From a virus, in IMG/VR virus record IMGVR_UViG_3300032753_001573, positions 91,689-155,688 of that record: DNA of 64,000 nucleotides. One strand, given 5' to 3'. Under the pieces are notes generated by a model that was given only the letters and a program-made list of their open reading frames with translations, had not been told where the DNA came from and ran no database searches. This document shows, in pieces, positions 1 through 7,486 of the stretch (the first letter of the stretch is position 1; the number at the start of each line of letters is the position of its first letter). Position numbers and translations under genes: made by a program.

Positions 1-2
1 AT

Positions 3-155
3 AAGGGCGGTAGCAATCCTCTACCATGGACACAGAAGTGGATAGCTGGTAGTGAGGTACAGGTGGCACCTCAGCAAACGCAAATTTCTTCTTATACTGT
101 AGGTGGTGTCAAGAAAGATGCCAGTGTAGACAGCTTCAAAGGATTTAGTCTATAA
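3..155 (+). CDS. C-terminal end of an unknown protein (cut by left edge)
   Basis: An open frame enters from the left edge and ends at TAA 153-155. It gives about 50 residues, KGGSNPLPWTQK... to ...DSFKGFSL. Gln/Ser/Thr-rich content in the middle (VAPQQTQISS) suggests a linker or virion-protein tail, but no family is recognised. It lies three bases before the next start, so it is probably in the same transcript. Confidence 0.5.
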   Translation, partial: KGGSNPLPWTQKWIAGSEVQVAPQQTQISSYTVGGVKKDASVDSFKGFSL

Positions 156-158
156 TTT

Positions 159-521
159 ATGTGGACTATACCTATTGAAATAACACATGATATTATTGAC
201 TTCTGCCAAAAATTAAATTGTGATTGGGTGGGAATGGTTCCAGTTGAATATCATGCTGCATACGATTATGGTAATTGTCATAACAGTGTTCATACACATG
301 TGTCAATATACGGTGGTAGATCTGTGATTGGTTGGTATATTGTATCTGGTTTTGACACCTTACAGGCTGTACGACACACAGTATGGCAGACACCTGATAA
401 TGAGCTAATTGACATCATACCTTATAAAGATAAAAGAACATATTGCGTTTTTGTTAGAAGCAAATCGCAAGAAAAAGATTACAGCATTAGTTGTTGTTTT
501 AGTTGTGACATGCTAAAATAA
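159..521 (+). CDS. conserved phage-type hypothetical protein (120 aa)
   Basis: Unknown function. The order of conserved-looking pieces (CHNSVHTHV, then GG...IGWYIVSG, then AVRHTVWQTPDNELIDIIP) resembles a small phage/bacterial family in which a Cys/His pair is followed by GW and by H-VW..P(D)G-L-D-P. I know this pattern but cannot name the family or its activity. Cysteines are clustered near the C-terminus (CCFSC). The start ATG lies three bases after the preceding stop and has no clear Shine-Dalgarno sequence. Confidence 0.7.
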   Translation: MWTIPIEITHDIIDFCQKLNCDWVGMVPVEYHAAYDYGNCHNSVHTHVSIYGGRSVIGWYIVSGFDTLQAVRHTVWQTPDNELIDIIPYKDKRTYCVFVRSKSQEKDYSISCCFSCDMLK

Positions 522-525
522 ATAA

Positions 526-1194
526 ATGATAAAACTAGTACCGATGACTTTGGCTATGATCACCAGTAGAACTTCTTTTAACGAGTCCTGGTTGACAGAA
601 ATGCCAGAAGGAGTTGGATCTTTTGAATTGTTTGATATGTTAGAATACCGTATCAAACAGCTCGCAGCTTCTAGCAGCACAGTAATTGATCTTGGCAATA
701 ATCTAAAAAAGATAGACGGCAACCAAGTTAAATTTTATTGGTATGAGAAAAATGGTGACATTGTCTTAGCAATAGAATTATCAGTTTCTCAACAATCTCT
801 AACGGTAAATGCTACAGGAAAAAATCCAAAATATAAAGGCTGTCCACCTTTTGCATCAGATCTATATGATGCAATTCTCAAAGATACTGATCGTAGTATT
901 AGAATAATGAGCGATACTCAGTTAAGTGATGAGGGATACGACATATGGAAGCGATTGTTTAATCAGGGGCATAAGATATCGGTTTATGATAGATTAAATC
1001 CAACAAAGACATTTCACACATTTAAAAATCTATCAGATTTAGATAACTTTTTCAAAAAAGATGACAGTGATTATAGTCGTTATCAATTTGTCCTAAGTGA
1101 ATCACGTGAAATGTTTGCAGAAATGCAAAGTTTTTTCAATACAAGACGGTATAGAGAATTAGCAGGTTTATCTCTTGATGACAACTGTGAGTAA
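526..1194 (+). CDS. hypothetical protein (222 aa)
   Basis: Not recognised. It is a mixed alpha/beta soluble sequence with no signal peptide or membrane segment. The C-terminal half (YDRLNPTKTFHTFKNLSDLDNFFKKDDSDYSRYQFVLSES) looks like a globular domain seen in T4-like marine phage hypothetical proteins; that is an impression only. Just upstream is ATAAATAA, which could be a late promoter with the TSS at the start. An alternative start is ATG 544. It ends inside the beginning of the following glycosyltransferase frame. Confidence 0.7.
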   Translation: MIKLVPMTLAMITSRTSFNESWLTEMPEGVGSFELFDMLEYRIKQLAASSSTVIDLGNNLKKIDGNQVKFYWYEKNGDIVLAIELSVSQQSLTVNATGKNPKYKGCPPFASDLYDAILKDTDRSIRIMSDTQLSDEGYDIWKRLFNQGHKISVYDRLNPTKTFHTFKNLSDLDNFFKKDDSDYSRYQFVLSESREMFAEMQSFFNTRRYRELAGLSLDDNCE

Positions 1195-1195
1195 C

Positions 1196-1891
1196 ATGAA
1201 GGTAGCAGTAGTTACACCTTATTACCAAGAGTCCGAAGAGATCCTAACACGTTGCCACGACAGTGTGATGTCTCAAATAGATGCAAATGTTACTCATATC
1301 ATGGTAGCTGACGGTTATCCCAATTGGATATGTGATACATGGCAAATTCAACATATTAGAATGCCTAACAGTCACTCTGATGCCGGTGCAACACCCAGAG
1401 CAATTGGAGCACTCAGCGCATTCAGTCAACAATTTGATGCAGTTGCATTTTTAGATGCAGACAATTGGTATGAACCCTATCATATCAGTGAAATGGTAGA
1501 CAACATGGCAGCTAACGCTAGCGATGCTGTAATTGCTACTCGCACTATACATGCACTAGACGGTTCACCTTTATATGTTGATGATATAGAAAGTAATGGT
1601 GAGAACACTGTTGATACCAACAGTTGGTTCCTAGGTAAAAAAACTGTTAGATTGATGAGCTTTTGGATAACTGATCCTGCACAGCGGTTAGTTAGCGATA
1701 AGGTGTTCTTTCATGCTTGTAAAATCAATAACGTAAAAATATCTAGGTGTCATAAACCAACTGTTGCATATGTAACACATTGGGGATGGCATTATCGACA
1801 AGCTGGTAAACCAATACCGCTTGATTCGGTTTGGATTGATACTGATCAATTTGGTAACTATATACATATTAAAGAAAGAGATAGGAGATAG
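1196..1891 (+). CDS. GT-A fold (family 2-like) glycosyltransferase
   Basis: Predicted to transfer a sugar from a nucleotide donor. The N-terminus is a Rossmann-like strand (MKVAVVTPYYQESEEIL). A DxD-type metal/nucleotide motif, FLDADNWYEP, lies near residue 92, and a late aromatic segment THWGWHYRQAG could be part of the acceptor site. At about 231 residues it is a minimal catalytic domain without membrane anchors. A start seven codons upstream (ATG 1175) is possible and would overlap the preceding gene; ATG 1196 directly follows its stop. It is one of several glycosyltransferases in the window, so modification of phage DNA, virion or host surface are all possible roles. Confidence 0.8.
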   Translation: MKVAVVTPYYQESEEILTRCHDSVMSQIDANVTHIMVADGYPNWICDTWQIQHIRMPNSHSDAGATPRAIGALSAFSQQFDAVAFLDADNWYEPYHISEMVDNMAANASDAVIATRTIHALDGSPLYVDDIESNGENTVDTNSWFLGKKTVRLMSFWITDPAQRLVSDKVFFHACKINNVKISRCHKPTVAYVTHWGWHYRQAGKPIPLDSVWIDTDQFGNYIHIKERDRR

Positions 1892-1894
1892 ATC

Positions 1895-2164
1895 GTGAAA
1901 GCAGTCATTTACACCAAAGACAACTGCCCATATTGCACTAGGGCCAAGGCACTATTGAATAGCAAGGGTGTTACTTATGAAGAGCGCATACTGGATGTGT
2001 ACGGTAGAGATGATAGAGCTTTAACTGAAAGTCAACATTGGGTTACTAGAGATGACCTTCTAGCAGCATACCCTGCTGCAAAAACAGTTCCGCAGATTTG
2101 GTTAGATGATCTACATATTGGAGGCTTTACTGATCTAGATGCATGGTTTAAAGAACACGGCTAA
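1895..2164 (+). CDS. grx: glutaredoxin
   Basis: Small thiol-disulfide oxidoreductase using glutathione. The sequence begins MKAVIYTKDNCPYCTRAKALL with the classical CPYC active site at residues 11-14, followed by the cis-Pro motif KTVPQIW and the GG-D segment HIGGFTDLDAW that binds glutathione. At 89 residues it is the standard length. The start is GTG at 1895, preceded by GATAGGAGATAGATC (Shine-Dalgarno AGGAG). T4-like phages often carry one to supply electrons to ribonucleotide reductase; no reductase is in this window. A cysteine-free relative sits at 54953-55297. Confidence 0.95.
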   Translation: MKAVIYTKDNCPYCTRAKALLNSKGVTYEERILDVYGRDDRALTESQHWVTRDDLLAAYPAAKTVPQIWLDDLHIGGFTDLDAWFKEHG

Positions 2165-2171
2165 TTTTTAA

Positions 2172-2179
2172 GATAAATA
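2172..2179 (+). promoter_or_regulatory. putative T4-like late promoter (GATAAATA)
   Basis: GATAAATA in the intergenic gap, 28 bases before the start of the peptidoglycan hydrolase-like gene at 2208, which has its own Shine-Dalgarno (AGAGGAG). It matches the T4-like late core TAAATA. Confidence 0.5.
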
Positions 2180-2207
2180 ACATAGCATTTAAGTTAAGAG
2201 GAGTGCT

Positions 2208-3014
2208 ATGCCGTTAAATCCCCCAGCCTATTTAGGTCAAGATGTTTGGTACAGTCCAAATGTTTATGCCAATATGTCTCCTGTTGCGTTGTGGAAGCCG
2301 CCACTTAATCAAAATAGTATTTTGTATAGGTTTACTTTGCCTGAACCAAGTGCAGCTCCTGCACCTGATCCAGGTTTTGCGTCGTCTTATAATGCTGCAT
2401 TTTTACAACAACATCCTGATGCAGAAGACGGAGGTATACCTGCTTCCCCCGGTGCATCTTCTAACAATCCAAACGGTGTGGTCCCGCCAAACCCAACTAG
2501 TTTAAAGTTACCTCCTGGACAAACACCGTACGGGACATTAATAAGCAATTTGAACGGAACATATAATCAAAGAAATCTATGGGACGGCAGTGGTGGCGCT
2601 ACACCTGAGATTACTAAAGCATTCAGCGATATAGGATGTGGTGTATCACCGTTTGAATGGTGTGCTGCATATGTTGGATCAATGTTATATAGGTCCGGGA
2701 TTGGAGGTTTGAAGAGTTCAAACGCATTCGATTGGGAGAAGTTTGGCAAACCGATACCAACACAAGATACAAAACAATGGAGAACAGGTGACATAGCTGT
2801 TTGGAGTTATGGTCACGTTAACTTCATACTTGCTCCTAGCAGCGGCGGCAGTGCGTTTTATCAAGGTGGTAATCAAAGGATTTATGGTTCAAATCGTCAA
2901 ATTCTTAAAGAACATCAACTTACGCGAGGCCATAATAGTGTTAACCAAATAATAGCTCTCCGCAGGGGTTGGGAAGTACCTGACAGCGTTACAGGACCGT
3001 TGATCACCGGTTAA
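2208..3014 (+). CDS. CHAP/NlpC-like peptidoglycan hydrolase (TIGR02594-like) with Pro-rich N-terminus
   Basis: Probable cell-wall amidase or endopeptidase. The C-terminal half has a catalytic-type Cys in PFEWCAAYVG (about residue 150), an RTGDIAVW strand, and a His in SYGHVNFI (about residue 201), the Cys-His order of TIGR02594/CHAP proteins. The first 130 residues are rich in Pro, Ala, Asn and Gly and look like a virion-anchoring or linker region, so this may be a structural lysin rather than the soluble endolysin. No signal peptide. Clear ribosome site AGAGGAG upstream. A second such domain with a signal peptide is at 10348. Confidence 0.75.
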   Translation: MPLNPPAYLGQDVWYSPNVYANMSPVALWKPPLNQNSILYRFTLPEPSAAPAPDPGFASSYNAAFLQQHPDAEDGGIPASPGASSNNPNGVVPPNPTSLKLPPGQTPYGTLISNLNGTYNQRNLWDGSGGATPEITKAFSDIGCGVSPFEWCAAYVGSMLYRSGIGGLKSSNAFDWEKFGKPIPTQDTKQWRTGDIAVWSYGHVNFILAPSSGGSAFYQGGNQRIYGSNRQILKEHQLTRGHNSVNQIIALRRGWEVPDSVTGPLITG

Positions 3015-3080
3015 GTATCTTGCAATATATATCAATGGTGGTGCATAATATGTTATACAATATAAATTATTGGAGACAAC

Positions 3081-3416
3081 ATGTTGCTATCAAAGACCAT
3101 AACACAAGGTGACATCGCCAGCCTCAAGCTGATAACTGGTGAAGAGATAATTGCTAAAGTAACCGACATCAATGCAGAATCAATGACCATAACTAAACCC
3201 ATGCAGATTAGTATTGGAATGGATGAACGCACAAGACAAGTTGGTATTCAAATGGTTCCATATTTCCTATTATGTGCAGAATCAGATGCTAAACTAACTA
3301 TTAAGAATTCTCATATCATAACATCAACGCTAGCTAACGAGCAAGCTAAGTCTGGTTATATACATAATACAACAGGTTTAACGTTGGCATCTGGTAATGG
3401 TGGTTTGACATCATGA
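3081..3416 (+). CDS. Sm-like (LSm/Hfq-fold) small phage protein
   Basis: A 111-residue protein starting with a short helix and then IASLKLITGEEIIAKVTDINAES, which reads like the first strands of an Sm fold (variable loop, then G-E-I-AKV). MTITKPMQI and VPYFLL strands follow. Proteins of this type occur in T4-like marine phages and are annotated Sm-like; RNA binding is assumed from the fold only. Shine-Dalgarno TGGAG before ATG 3081. The stop overlaps the start of the next gene by four bases (ATGA), suggesting coupled translation. Confidence 0.55.
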   Translation: MLLSKTITQGDIASLKLITGEEIIAKVTDINAESMTITKPMQISIGMDERTRQVGIQMVPYFLLCAESDAKLTIKNSHIITSTLANEQAKSGYIHNTTGLTLASGNGGLTS

Positions 3417-4330
3417 TAGAAAAACCATTTCAGGGTAAAAGGACGTTTTGTAAGATCAGCGATCAAAACTTTCCAAATCATACCCATGCTGTAATTGGTA
3501 TAGGTGTAGATAGCGGAACTACTTTCCGTAGTGGATCGAGGATGGCACCAACGGCGATCAGGGAAGCTAGCATGATGCTTACTGATGGAGTCAATGATGC
3601 ATTCCCTGTTGATATCAAGAAACACTGTGTTGATCTTGGTGATCTAGCCGTAACTAACGGTAATACGTCTAAAATGCTTGAACAGGTAGAAAACAGCGTA
3701 AGAAATACTATAGCATGGAAAAAGCATCCTGTTATACTTGGTGGTGAGCATACCATAACGTTGGCTGCATTAAGAGCTATGAATTCTAGCCATGGTAAGT
3801 TGGCTGTAATTCATTTTGATGCACATTGCGATACGTGGAGCACACATTTTGACGAACCCATCGGACATGGTACTTGGTTATATAATGCAATCACAGAGGA
3901 ATTGGTAGATCCCGCCAAGGTTGTCAGCATAGGGATACGTAGTCCTGCTGACCATAAGTCTAGGATGTTCTTGCATGAAAATGGTGGCACTACATTTACA
4001 GCTAGATATGCTAACCAAAATATGGATGCAGTTGTCTCTAACATCAAGAAATTGGTAGATGAATCACCTTGCTATCTCACATTTGACATAGATTGTCTAG
4101 ATCCGGCATATGCTCCTGGTACTGGAACTCCCGAAGTAGGAGGACTCTCTACCATGTGGGTTCTAGAATGTTTGGAAAAATTGTATGATATTGATTTTGT
4201 TGGCATGGATTGTGTAGAGGTAGCTCCCGCATACGATCATTCAGACATAACATCTCTAGCGGCAGCTACAATATGTTGGACCTATCTCAGTATGGTGATT
4301 CATAAGCAAAATGCCAGTTATAATACATAA
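3413..4330 (+). CDS. speB: agmatinase/arginase-family ureohydrolase
   Basis: Ureohydrolases split agmatine or arginine-like guanidino compounds to an amine plus urea with a binuclear Mn2+ centre. All metal motifs are present: GGEHT (about residue 109), FDAHCDT (about 134), FDIDCLDPAYAPGTGTPE (about 224) and EVAPAYD (about 268). The PGTGTPE signature and 305-residue length fit agmatinase and its relatives (guanidinobutyrase and others); substrate cannot be fixed from sequence. In a phage this would be an auxiliary metabolic gene, possibly supplying putrescine to neutralise packaged DNA. The start overlaps the Sm-like gene by four bases. Confidence 0.88.
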   Translation: MIEKPFQGKRTFCKISDQNFPNHTHAVIGIGVDSGTTFRSGSRMAPTAIREASMMLTDGVNDAFPVDIKKHCVDLGDLAVTNGNTSKMLEQVENSVRNTIAWKKHPVILGGEHTITLAALRAMNSSHGKLAVIHFDAHCDTWSTHFDEPIGHGTWLYNAITEELVDPAKVVSIGIRSPADHKSRMFLHENGGTTFTARYANQNMDAVVSNIKKLVDESPCYLTFDIDCLDPAYAPGTGTPEVGGLSTMWVLECLEKLYDIDFVGMDCVEVAPAYDHSDITSLAAATICWTYLSMVIHKQNASYNT

Positions 4331-4481
4331 TTATAGCACAGAAATTATTATACATTTGACTTGCGGTGCGTGCAGCAATTGGTGGAGCTATGCTACTACT
4401 GAAAACTATCGCCCGAAACAAATGTATTGCCCACATTGTGGTACGCTAGCACAATGCGAACTGGTTGACATACAGCATTAA
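4311..4481 (+). CDS. small zinc-ribbon protein (56 aa)
   Basis: Starts 20 bases inside the end of the ureohydrolase gene. The 56 residues contain two CxxC knuckles, LTCGACS and MYCPHCG, about 24 residues apart, which is the spacing of a zinc ribbon. Such mini zinc ribbons bind nucleic acid or a protein partner; no specific role is visible. Confidence 0.65.
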   Translation: MPVIIHNYSTEIIIHLTCGACSNWWSYATTENYRPKQMYCPHCGTLAQCELVDIQH

Positions 4482-4703
4482 ACATGCTAGATATAGTTGC
4501 CTTGCGCTTAGCAGAGTGATGTCTGCCATAGGGAAGAAGATAATAGGATGTAGGGAAAAGATAATGTCTCTCCCTATAATCCCGCAGGGCGCTTGTATTT
4601 TAATAGATACATCTATAGTTGACATGCTAGATAAAAGAGTATACCATATTAGAAGAGTACATATTTGTCTTGTTCTAATATGTTCTCGTTTTCCATTATA
4701 GCA

Positions 4704-4732
4704 TTGACAATCTTACGCCATTGTGCTATACA
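4704..4732 (+). promoter_or_regulatory. sigma70-type promoter of the tRNA
   Basis: TTGACA (4704-4709), 17-base spacer and extended -10 TGC TATACA (TATACA 4727-4732). The expected start point falls at about 4739, the first base of the tRNA, which supports both calls. Confidence 0.75.
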
Positions 4733-4738
4733 TATCGC

Positions 4739-4810
4739 GTGCTTGTAGTCTAATGGTAAGATATGTGACATCCCAGACACGATGAGAGGTTCGACTCCTT
4801 TCCTAGCACA
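4739..4810 (+). tRNA. glycine-type tRNA with degenerate anticodon arm, CCA not encoded
   Basis: Acceptor stem 4739-4745 pairs with 4803-4809 (six of seven pairs; one U-U mismatch). The D arm is GTCT/AGAT with loop AATGGTA. The T arm is AGAGG-TTCGACT-CCTTT. The TAGT(C/T)TAATGGTAAGA block is typical of tRNA-Gly. The anticodon arm does not fold canonically: the best pairing is GTG..C/G..CAC with an A-A mismatch and a six-base loop ATCCCA, giving anticodon CCC after U33 (or UCC if read one base earlier with A at 33). The 3' end is followed by ATTTAAT, so CCA must be added, consistent with the phage CCA-adding enzyme at 35810. Function as a decoding tRNA is uncertain. Confidence 0.7.
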
Positions 4811-4826
4811 ATTTAATTATAGGGTC

Positions 4827-4857
4827 TTTACATTCTCATAAACCTGTGCTATAAATA
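4827..4857 (+). promoter_or_regulatory. promoter of the tmRNA gene
   Basis: TTTACA (4827-4832), 17-base spacer, extended -10 TGC TATAAA (4850-4855). The same place reads TATAAATA (4850-4857), the exact T4 late promoter core, so it may work both early and late. The predicted start is about 4861. Confidence 0.65.
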
Positions 4858-4860
4858 AAA

Positions 4861-5198
4861 TAGCTGTTGTTGATACCAACGGAGATAGCTGGATCGGAAG
4901 CGGGAGGCAGAGCCCGCCCACTCCACCAAAGATACATCGTGAGGGGCTAGTTATACGGCGCATTTGAACAAAGTATAACCCACTGTGTAATAGTGATCAT
5001 AAAGACAGTGAGCGGTGTATCTTTGATGGGGTGGAAACAGGATCGACGGACGTTGAAAAGGTTGGAGTAGATAGCCGTGCGCAAGCGACGTACCGCAAGA
5101 AAACTATAAGTGTCAACGATAACGTGGCACCTTATGAGATGAGCCTCGCGGTTTGACCTCAATGGGTTTGGTTTAGCCTGGAAACAGAATTAAACCAA
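4861..5198 (+). ncRNA. ssrA: circularly permuted (two-piece) tmRNA
   Basis: Rescues stalled ribosomes: the alanylated acceptor enters the A site and a short tag frame is then translated. The gene order is acceptor piece first, coding piece second. Acceptor 3' strand CCACTCC-A-CCA (4918-4928) pairs over seven bases with GGGGTGG (5028-5034), which opens the coding piece GGGGTGGAAACAGGATCGACGG, the tmRNA 5' signature. The intervening segment 4929-5027 is closed by a 9-bp helix (4928-4936 with 5016-5024), as in alphaproteobacterial permuted genes where it is cut out. The T-stem GCGGG/CCCGC has an unusual loop. After the tag frame (5112-5156) a helix TTTGGTTTA/TAAACCAAA closes the coding piece. 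CCA is encoded. No SmpB gene is visible here, so host SmpB is presumably used. Confidence 0.88.
5112..5156 (+). CDS. tmRNA tag-peptide reading frame
   Basis: The resume frame reads VNDNVAPYEMSLAV then TGA. It follows the sequence TAAGT, which sits where UAGUC precedes the resume codon in E. coli tmRNA. N-D-N near the start and a hydrophobic small-residue end (LAV in place of the usual LAA or VAA) are features of bacterial tmRNA tags and ClpX/ClpP degrons. The exact first codon (GTC) is inferred by alignment to known tmRNAs. Confidence 0.75.
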   Translation, partial: VNDNVAPYEMSLAV

Positions 5199-5225
5199 AG
5201 AGGGCGGGAAACCGTCCTCTTTTTA
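5199..5225 (+). terminator. intrinsic terminator of the tmRNA
   Basis: Stem AGAGGGCGG / CCGTCCTCT (one G-U pair) with a GAAA loop, followed by TTTTATT. Confidence 0.85.
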
Positions 5226-5259
5226 TTGACAAATATATCAATGATATCATAAACTACTA

Positions 5260-5462
5260 TTGTTACATAGAAATTGTAACATATAAATATGTTGGTGGTA
5301 ATAGCAGACTATTGCCATCCAACGAGAAATGATAGATACTGACTAAGAACTAGAAATATTATATTTAATTATGTATGGTTAGCCACGCGATGAGCGTAGA
5401 ATTAACCAGATCTAAATGATGATGTTATTTAAAGTTTTATGAAATAAGTATTTGAAGCTATA
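5260..5462 (+). ncRNA. candidate structured non-coding RNA between tmRNA and topoisomerase
   Basis: There is no gene in the 370 bases between the tmRNA terminator and the topoisomerase start. Two strong foldbacks are visible: 5291-5304 with 5309-5323 (GTTGG-TGG-T-AATAG against CTATTGCCATCCAAC, one bulge) and a nested hairpin at 5376-5408 (TGGTTA...ACGC-GATGA-GCGT...TTAACCA). The segment ends at a strong terminator (5463-5495), and a TTGACA box lies at 5226. It does not match an RNA family I recognise. It could be a small RNA or a long leader. Confidence 0.4.
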
Positions 5463-5497
5463 GAGGTAACAACACTAGGTGTTGTTACCTCTTATCT
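5463..5497 (+). terminator. intrinsic terminator
   Basis: Perfect 13-bp stem GAGGTAACAACAC / GTGTTGTTACCTC with a TAG loop, followed by a short T-rich stretch (TTATCTTT). Confidence 0.7.
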
Positions 5498-5508
5498 TTG
5501 GTAGCTCA

Positions 5509-5538
5509 TTGACAAATAACTATAATACATGCTATCTT
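5509..5538 (+). promoter_or_regulatory. promoter of the topoisomerase operon
   Basis: TTGACA (5509-5514), 18-base spacer, extended -10 TGC TATCTT (5533-5538), 54 bases before the topoisomerase start. Confidence 0.6.
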
Positions 5539-5592
5539 ATTATGATCATGTAAATTCAGTATAAAATAAAATAAACAGAAAGAATTATATAG

Positions 5593-7476
5593 ATGGTAAC
5601 TGTGAAGAATGATGAAATTGTCAAGCTGAGCGATTATTCTCATGCACGTCTGCGTACAGAAATGTACTTGGGTAGCAGGAGCCCGCATACTCAAATTATA
5701 GTAAATTGGGATGGTACCAAATTGGCTCCCGTAGAGATGACGTGGACACCTGCTGTATATTGTGCATTCCGCGAAATACTAGACAATGCTCTAGATGAAG
5801 TAATCGGACACGGATTTGGCAGCAAGATAGATGTCACATATGATCCCAAGACTACTGAATTTACTGTAGCAGATGACGGCAGAGGTATTCCTATTGATTG
5901 GGATGAAACTGAGAGGATGCACAAGGCAACAATTGCCCTAACACAAGCTCGAGCTGGCCGTAACTTTGGAAATCGTGAGGAAGTCAGAGGAACCAATGGT
6001 ATCGGAGCGTCTGTGGTTGTCAATTGCAGTGAATACTTTGATATAATAGTACATAGAGACAATCAAAGATTTGCTCAAAGTTTCCACGAGGGCAACGAAA
6101 TATTTGACCAGCTTGATATCAAAGAACCAAAGATCACTAAGAGCGGTGCCAAGACAGGCACCGAGATAAAATTCAAACTCAGCAAGACTGTGTTCAAGAA
6201 GATCAAACTACCTATTGATTTTGTTAGGGCACGTATATTTGAGATAGCTGCCAACCATCCCAAGATACGAATCACTTTCAACAGTGAGCGAGTAGTTGTT
6301 AAGCCAACTATTGAAAAGACTATGTTTGCTAGCAACGATGTAATCACCATCGAAGTCAATGACAAGAAATTCAAGAGCAATTATTATCTAGTACCCGGGT
6401 TCTCTGCCGACGGCGAATATCTACATACAACTGTTAATGACATTCCTGCATTCAACGGAGGTCAGCATATTGATACGTTCAAGCGACTGTTCTACGGTGG
6501 ATTGCTCAAGGGTTTAGAGCGAGAAAGCAAGCGCCGCGGATTAACACCCAATAGGTCAGACATTTCAGATGGTTTGTTGATCTACAATGTAACATTCATG
6601 CATTCCCCAAACTTTGATAGCCAGAGCAAAACAAGATTAATCAATGATGATGTTGATGGTTATATCAAAACGGTACTAGAGAACGAGGATACGTTCAAAA
6701 AGATCATCAAGAGCAACAAAGAATGGATTGATCAAATCTATGCCCGATGTGCTGCTAGAACTCAAAAGAAAGACACTGCCGACCTTGCCAAATTGGGTCG
6801 CAAGCTTATGCGTAACAAAGTTCCCAAACTATTGGATGCTAACGGCAAAGACAGGACCAAGTGCATATTGATCATCACCGAGGGAGATTCGGCCAAGGGC
6901 ATGATATCGGCTGTTCGCGATCCAGAAGTACACGGCGCATTGCCGCTACGAGGTAAGATTCTAAATGTCAGAGGTGAAGCGCCCAAGGTGATCATCGAAA
7001 ATCAAATCATTCAGGATCTCATGACCAGTATTGGGTGTGTGCTGGGACAACCGGCTGAACGCAAAGATTTGAGATATGGTCGTGTCTATCTAGCTGCTGA
7101 CCAAGATCCAGACGGGGCCAATATCACAGCACTATTGGTTAATTTCTTCTATTTGCATTGGCCAGAACTATTTGATCCCAATCAAGAACCATTCTTCTAT
7201 GCGTTCCAAACTCCTTTTATTATTCAAGAGAAGGGCAAGACCAGACACTATTGGTATGCTCACAACTATCACGAGTACAATCCTGCAGATTGGAAGAATT
7301 GTCCAAAGCCAACTAGAGCCAAAGGTCTAGGTAGTTTAGAGGAAGCTGATTGGATACACAGTCTTGCTAATCCGCAGCTTATTGCGCTAGTAGATGACGG
7401 CAATCTTGGCGAAGTTTTGGATCTCATATTCAACCATGAGAAAGCTGATGCTCGCAAGGATTGGATATCTCTCTAA
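5593..7476 (+). CDS. 39: type II DNA topoisomerase, large (ATPase + TOPRIM) subunit, T4 gp39-like
   Basis: ATP-dependent DNA topoisomerase subunit working with the medium subunit encoded at 7863. The N-terminal GHKL ATPase has EILDNALDEV (about residue 58), DDGRGIP and GTNGIGASVV. The TOPRIM domain has TEGDSAKGM (about residue 430) and the metal-binding DQDPDGA (about 503). At 627 residues it combines what T4 splits between gp39 and gp60. In T4 this enzyme is needed for replication-fork progress and origin melting. It is transcribed after the RNA locus from its own promoter. Confidence 0.95.
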   Translation: MVTVKNDEIVKLSDYSHARLRTEMYLGSRSPHTQIIVNWDGTKLAPVEMTWTPAVYCAFREILDNALDEVIGHGFGSKIDVTYDPKTTEFTVADDGRGIPIDWDETERMHKATIALTQARAGRNFGNREEVRGTNGIGASVVVNCSEYFDIIVHRDNQRFAQSFHEGNEIFDQLDIKEPKITKSGAKTGTEIKFKLSKTVFKKIKLPIDFVRARIFEIAANHPKIRITFNSERVVVKPTIEKTMFASNDVITIEVNDKKFKSNYYLVPGFSADGEYLHTTVNDIPAFNGGQHIDTFKRLFYGGLLKGLERESKRRGLTPNRSDISDGLLIYNVTFMHSPNFDSQSKTRLINDDVDGYIKTVLENEDTFKKIIKSNKEWIDQIYARCAARTQKKDTADLAKLGRKLMRNKVPKLLDANGKDRTKCILIITEGDSAKGMISAVRDPEVHGALPLRGKILNVRGEAPKVIIENQIIQDLMTSIGCVLGQPAERKDLRYGRVYLAADQDPDGANITALLVNFFYLHWPELFDPNQEPFFYAFQTPFIIQEKGKTRHYWYAHNYHEYNPADWKNCPKPTRAKGLGSLEEADWIHSLANPQLIALVDDGNLGEVLDLIFNHEKADARKDWISL

Positions 7477-7486
7477 GGCAATTGAC

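Noticed and set aside
4465-4701. 78-codon open frame before the tRNA
   Set aside because: Weak start, no ribosome site, composition unlike the neighbours, and it runs up to the tRNA promoter. The about 220 bases after the zinc-ribbon gene otherwise show nothing I can support.
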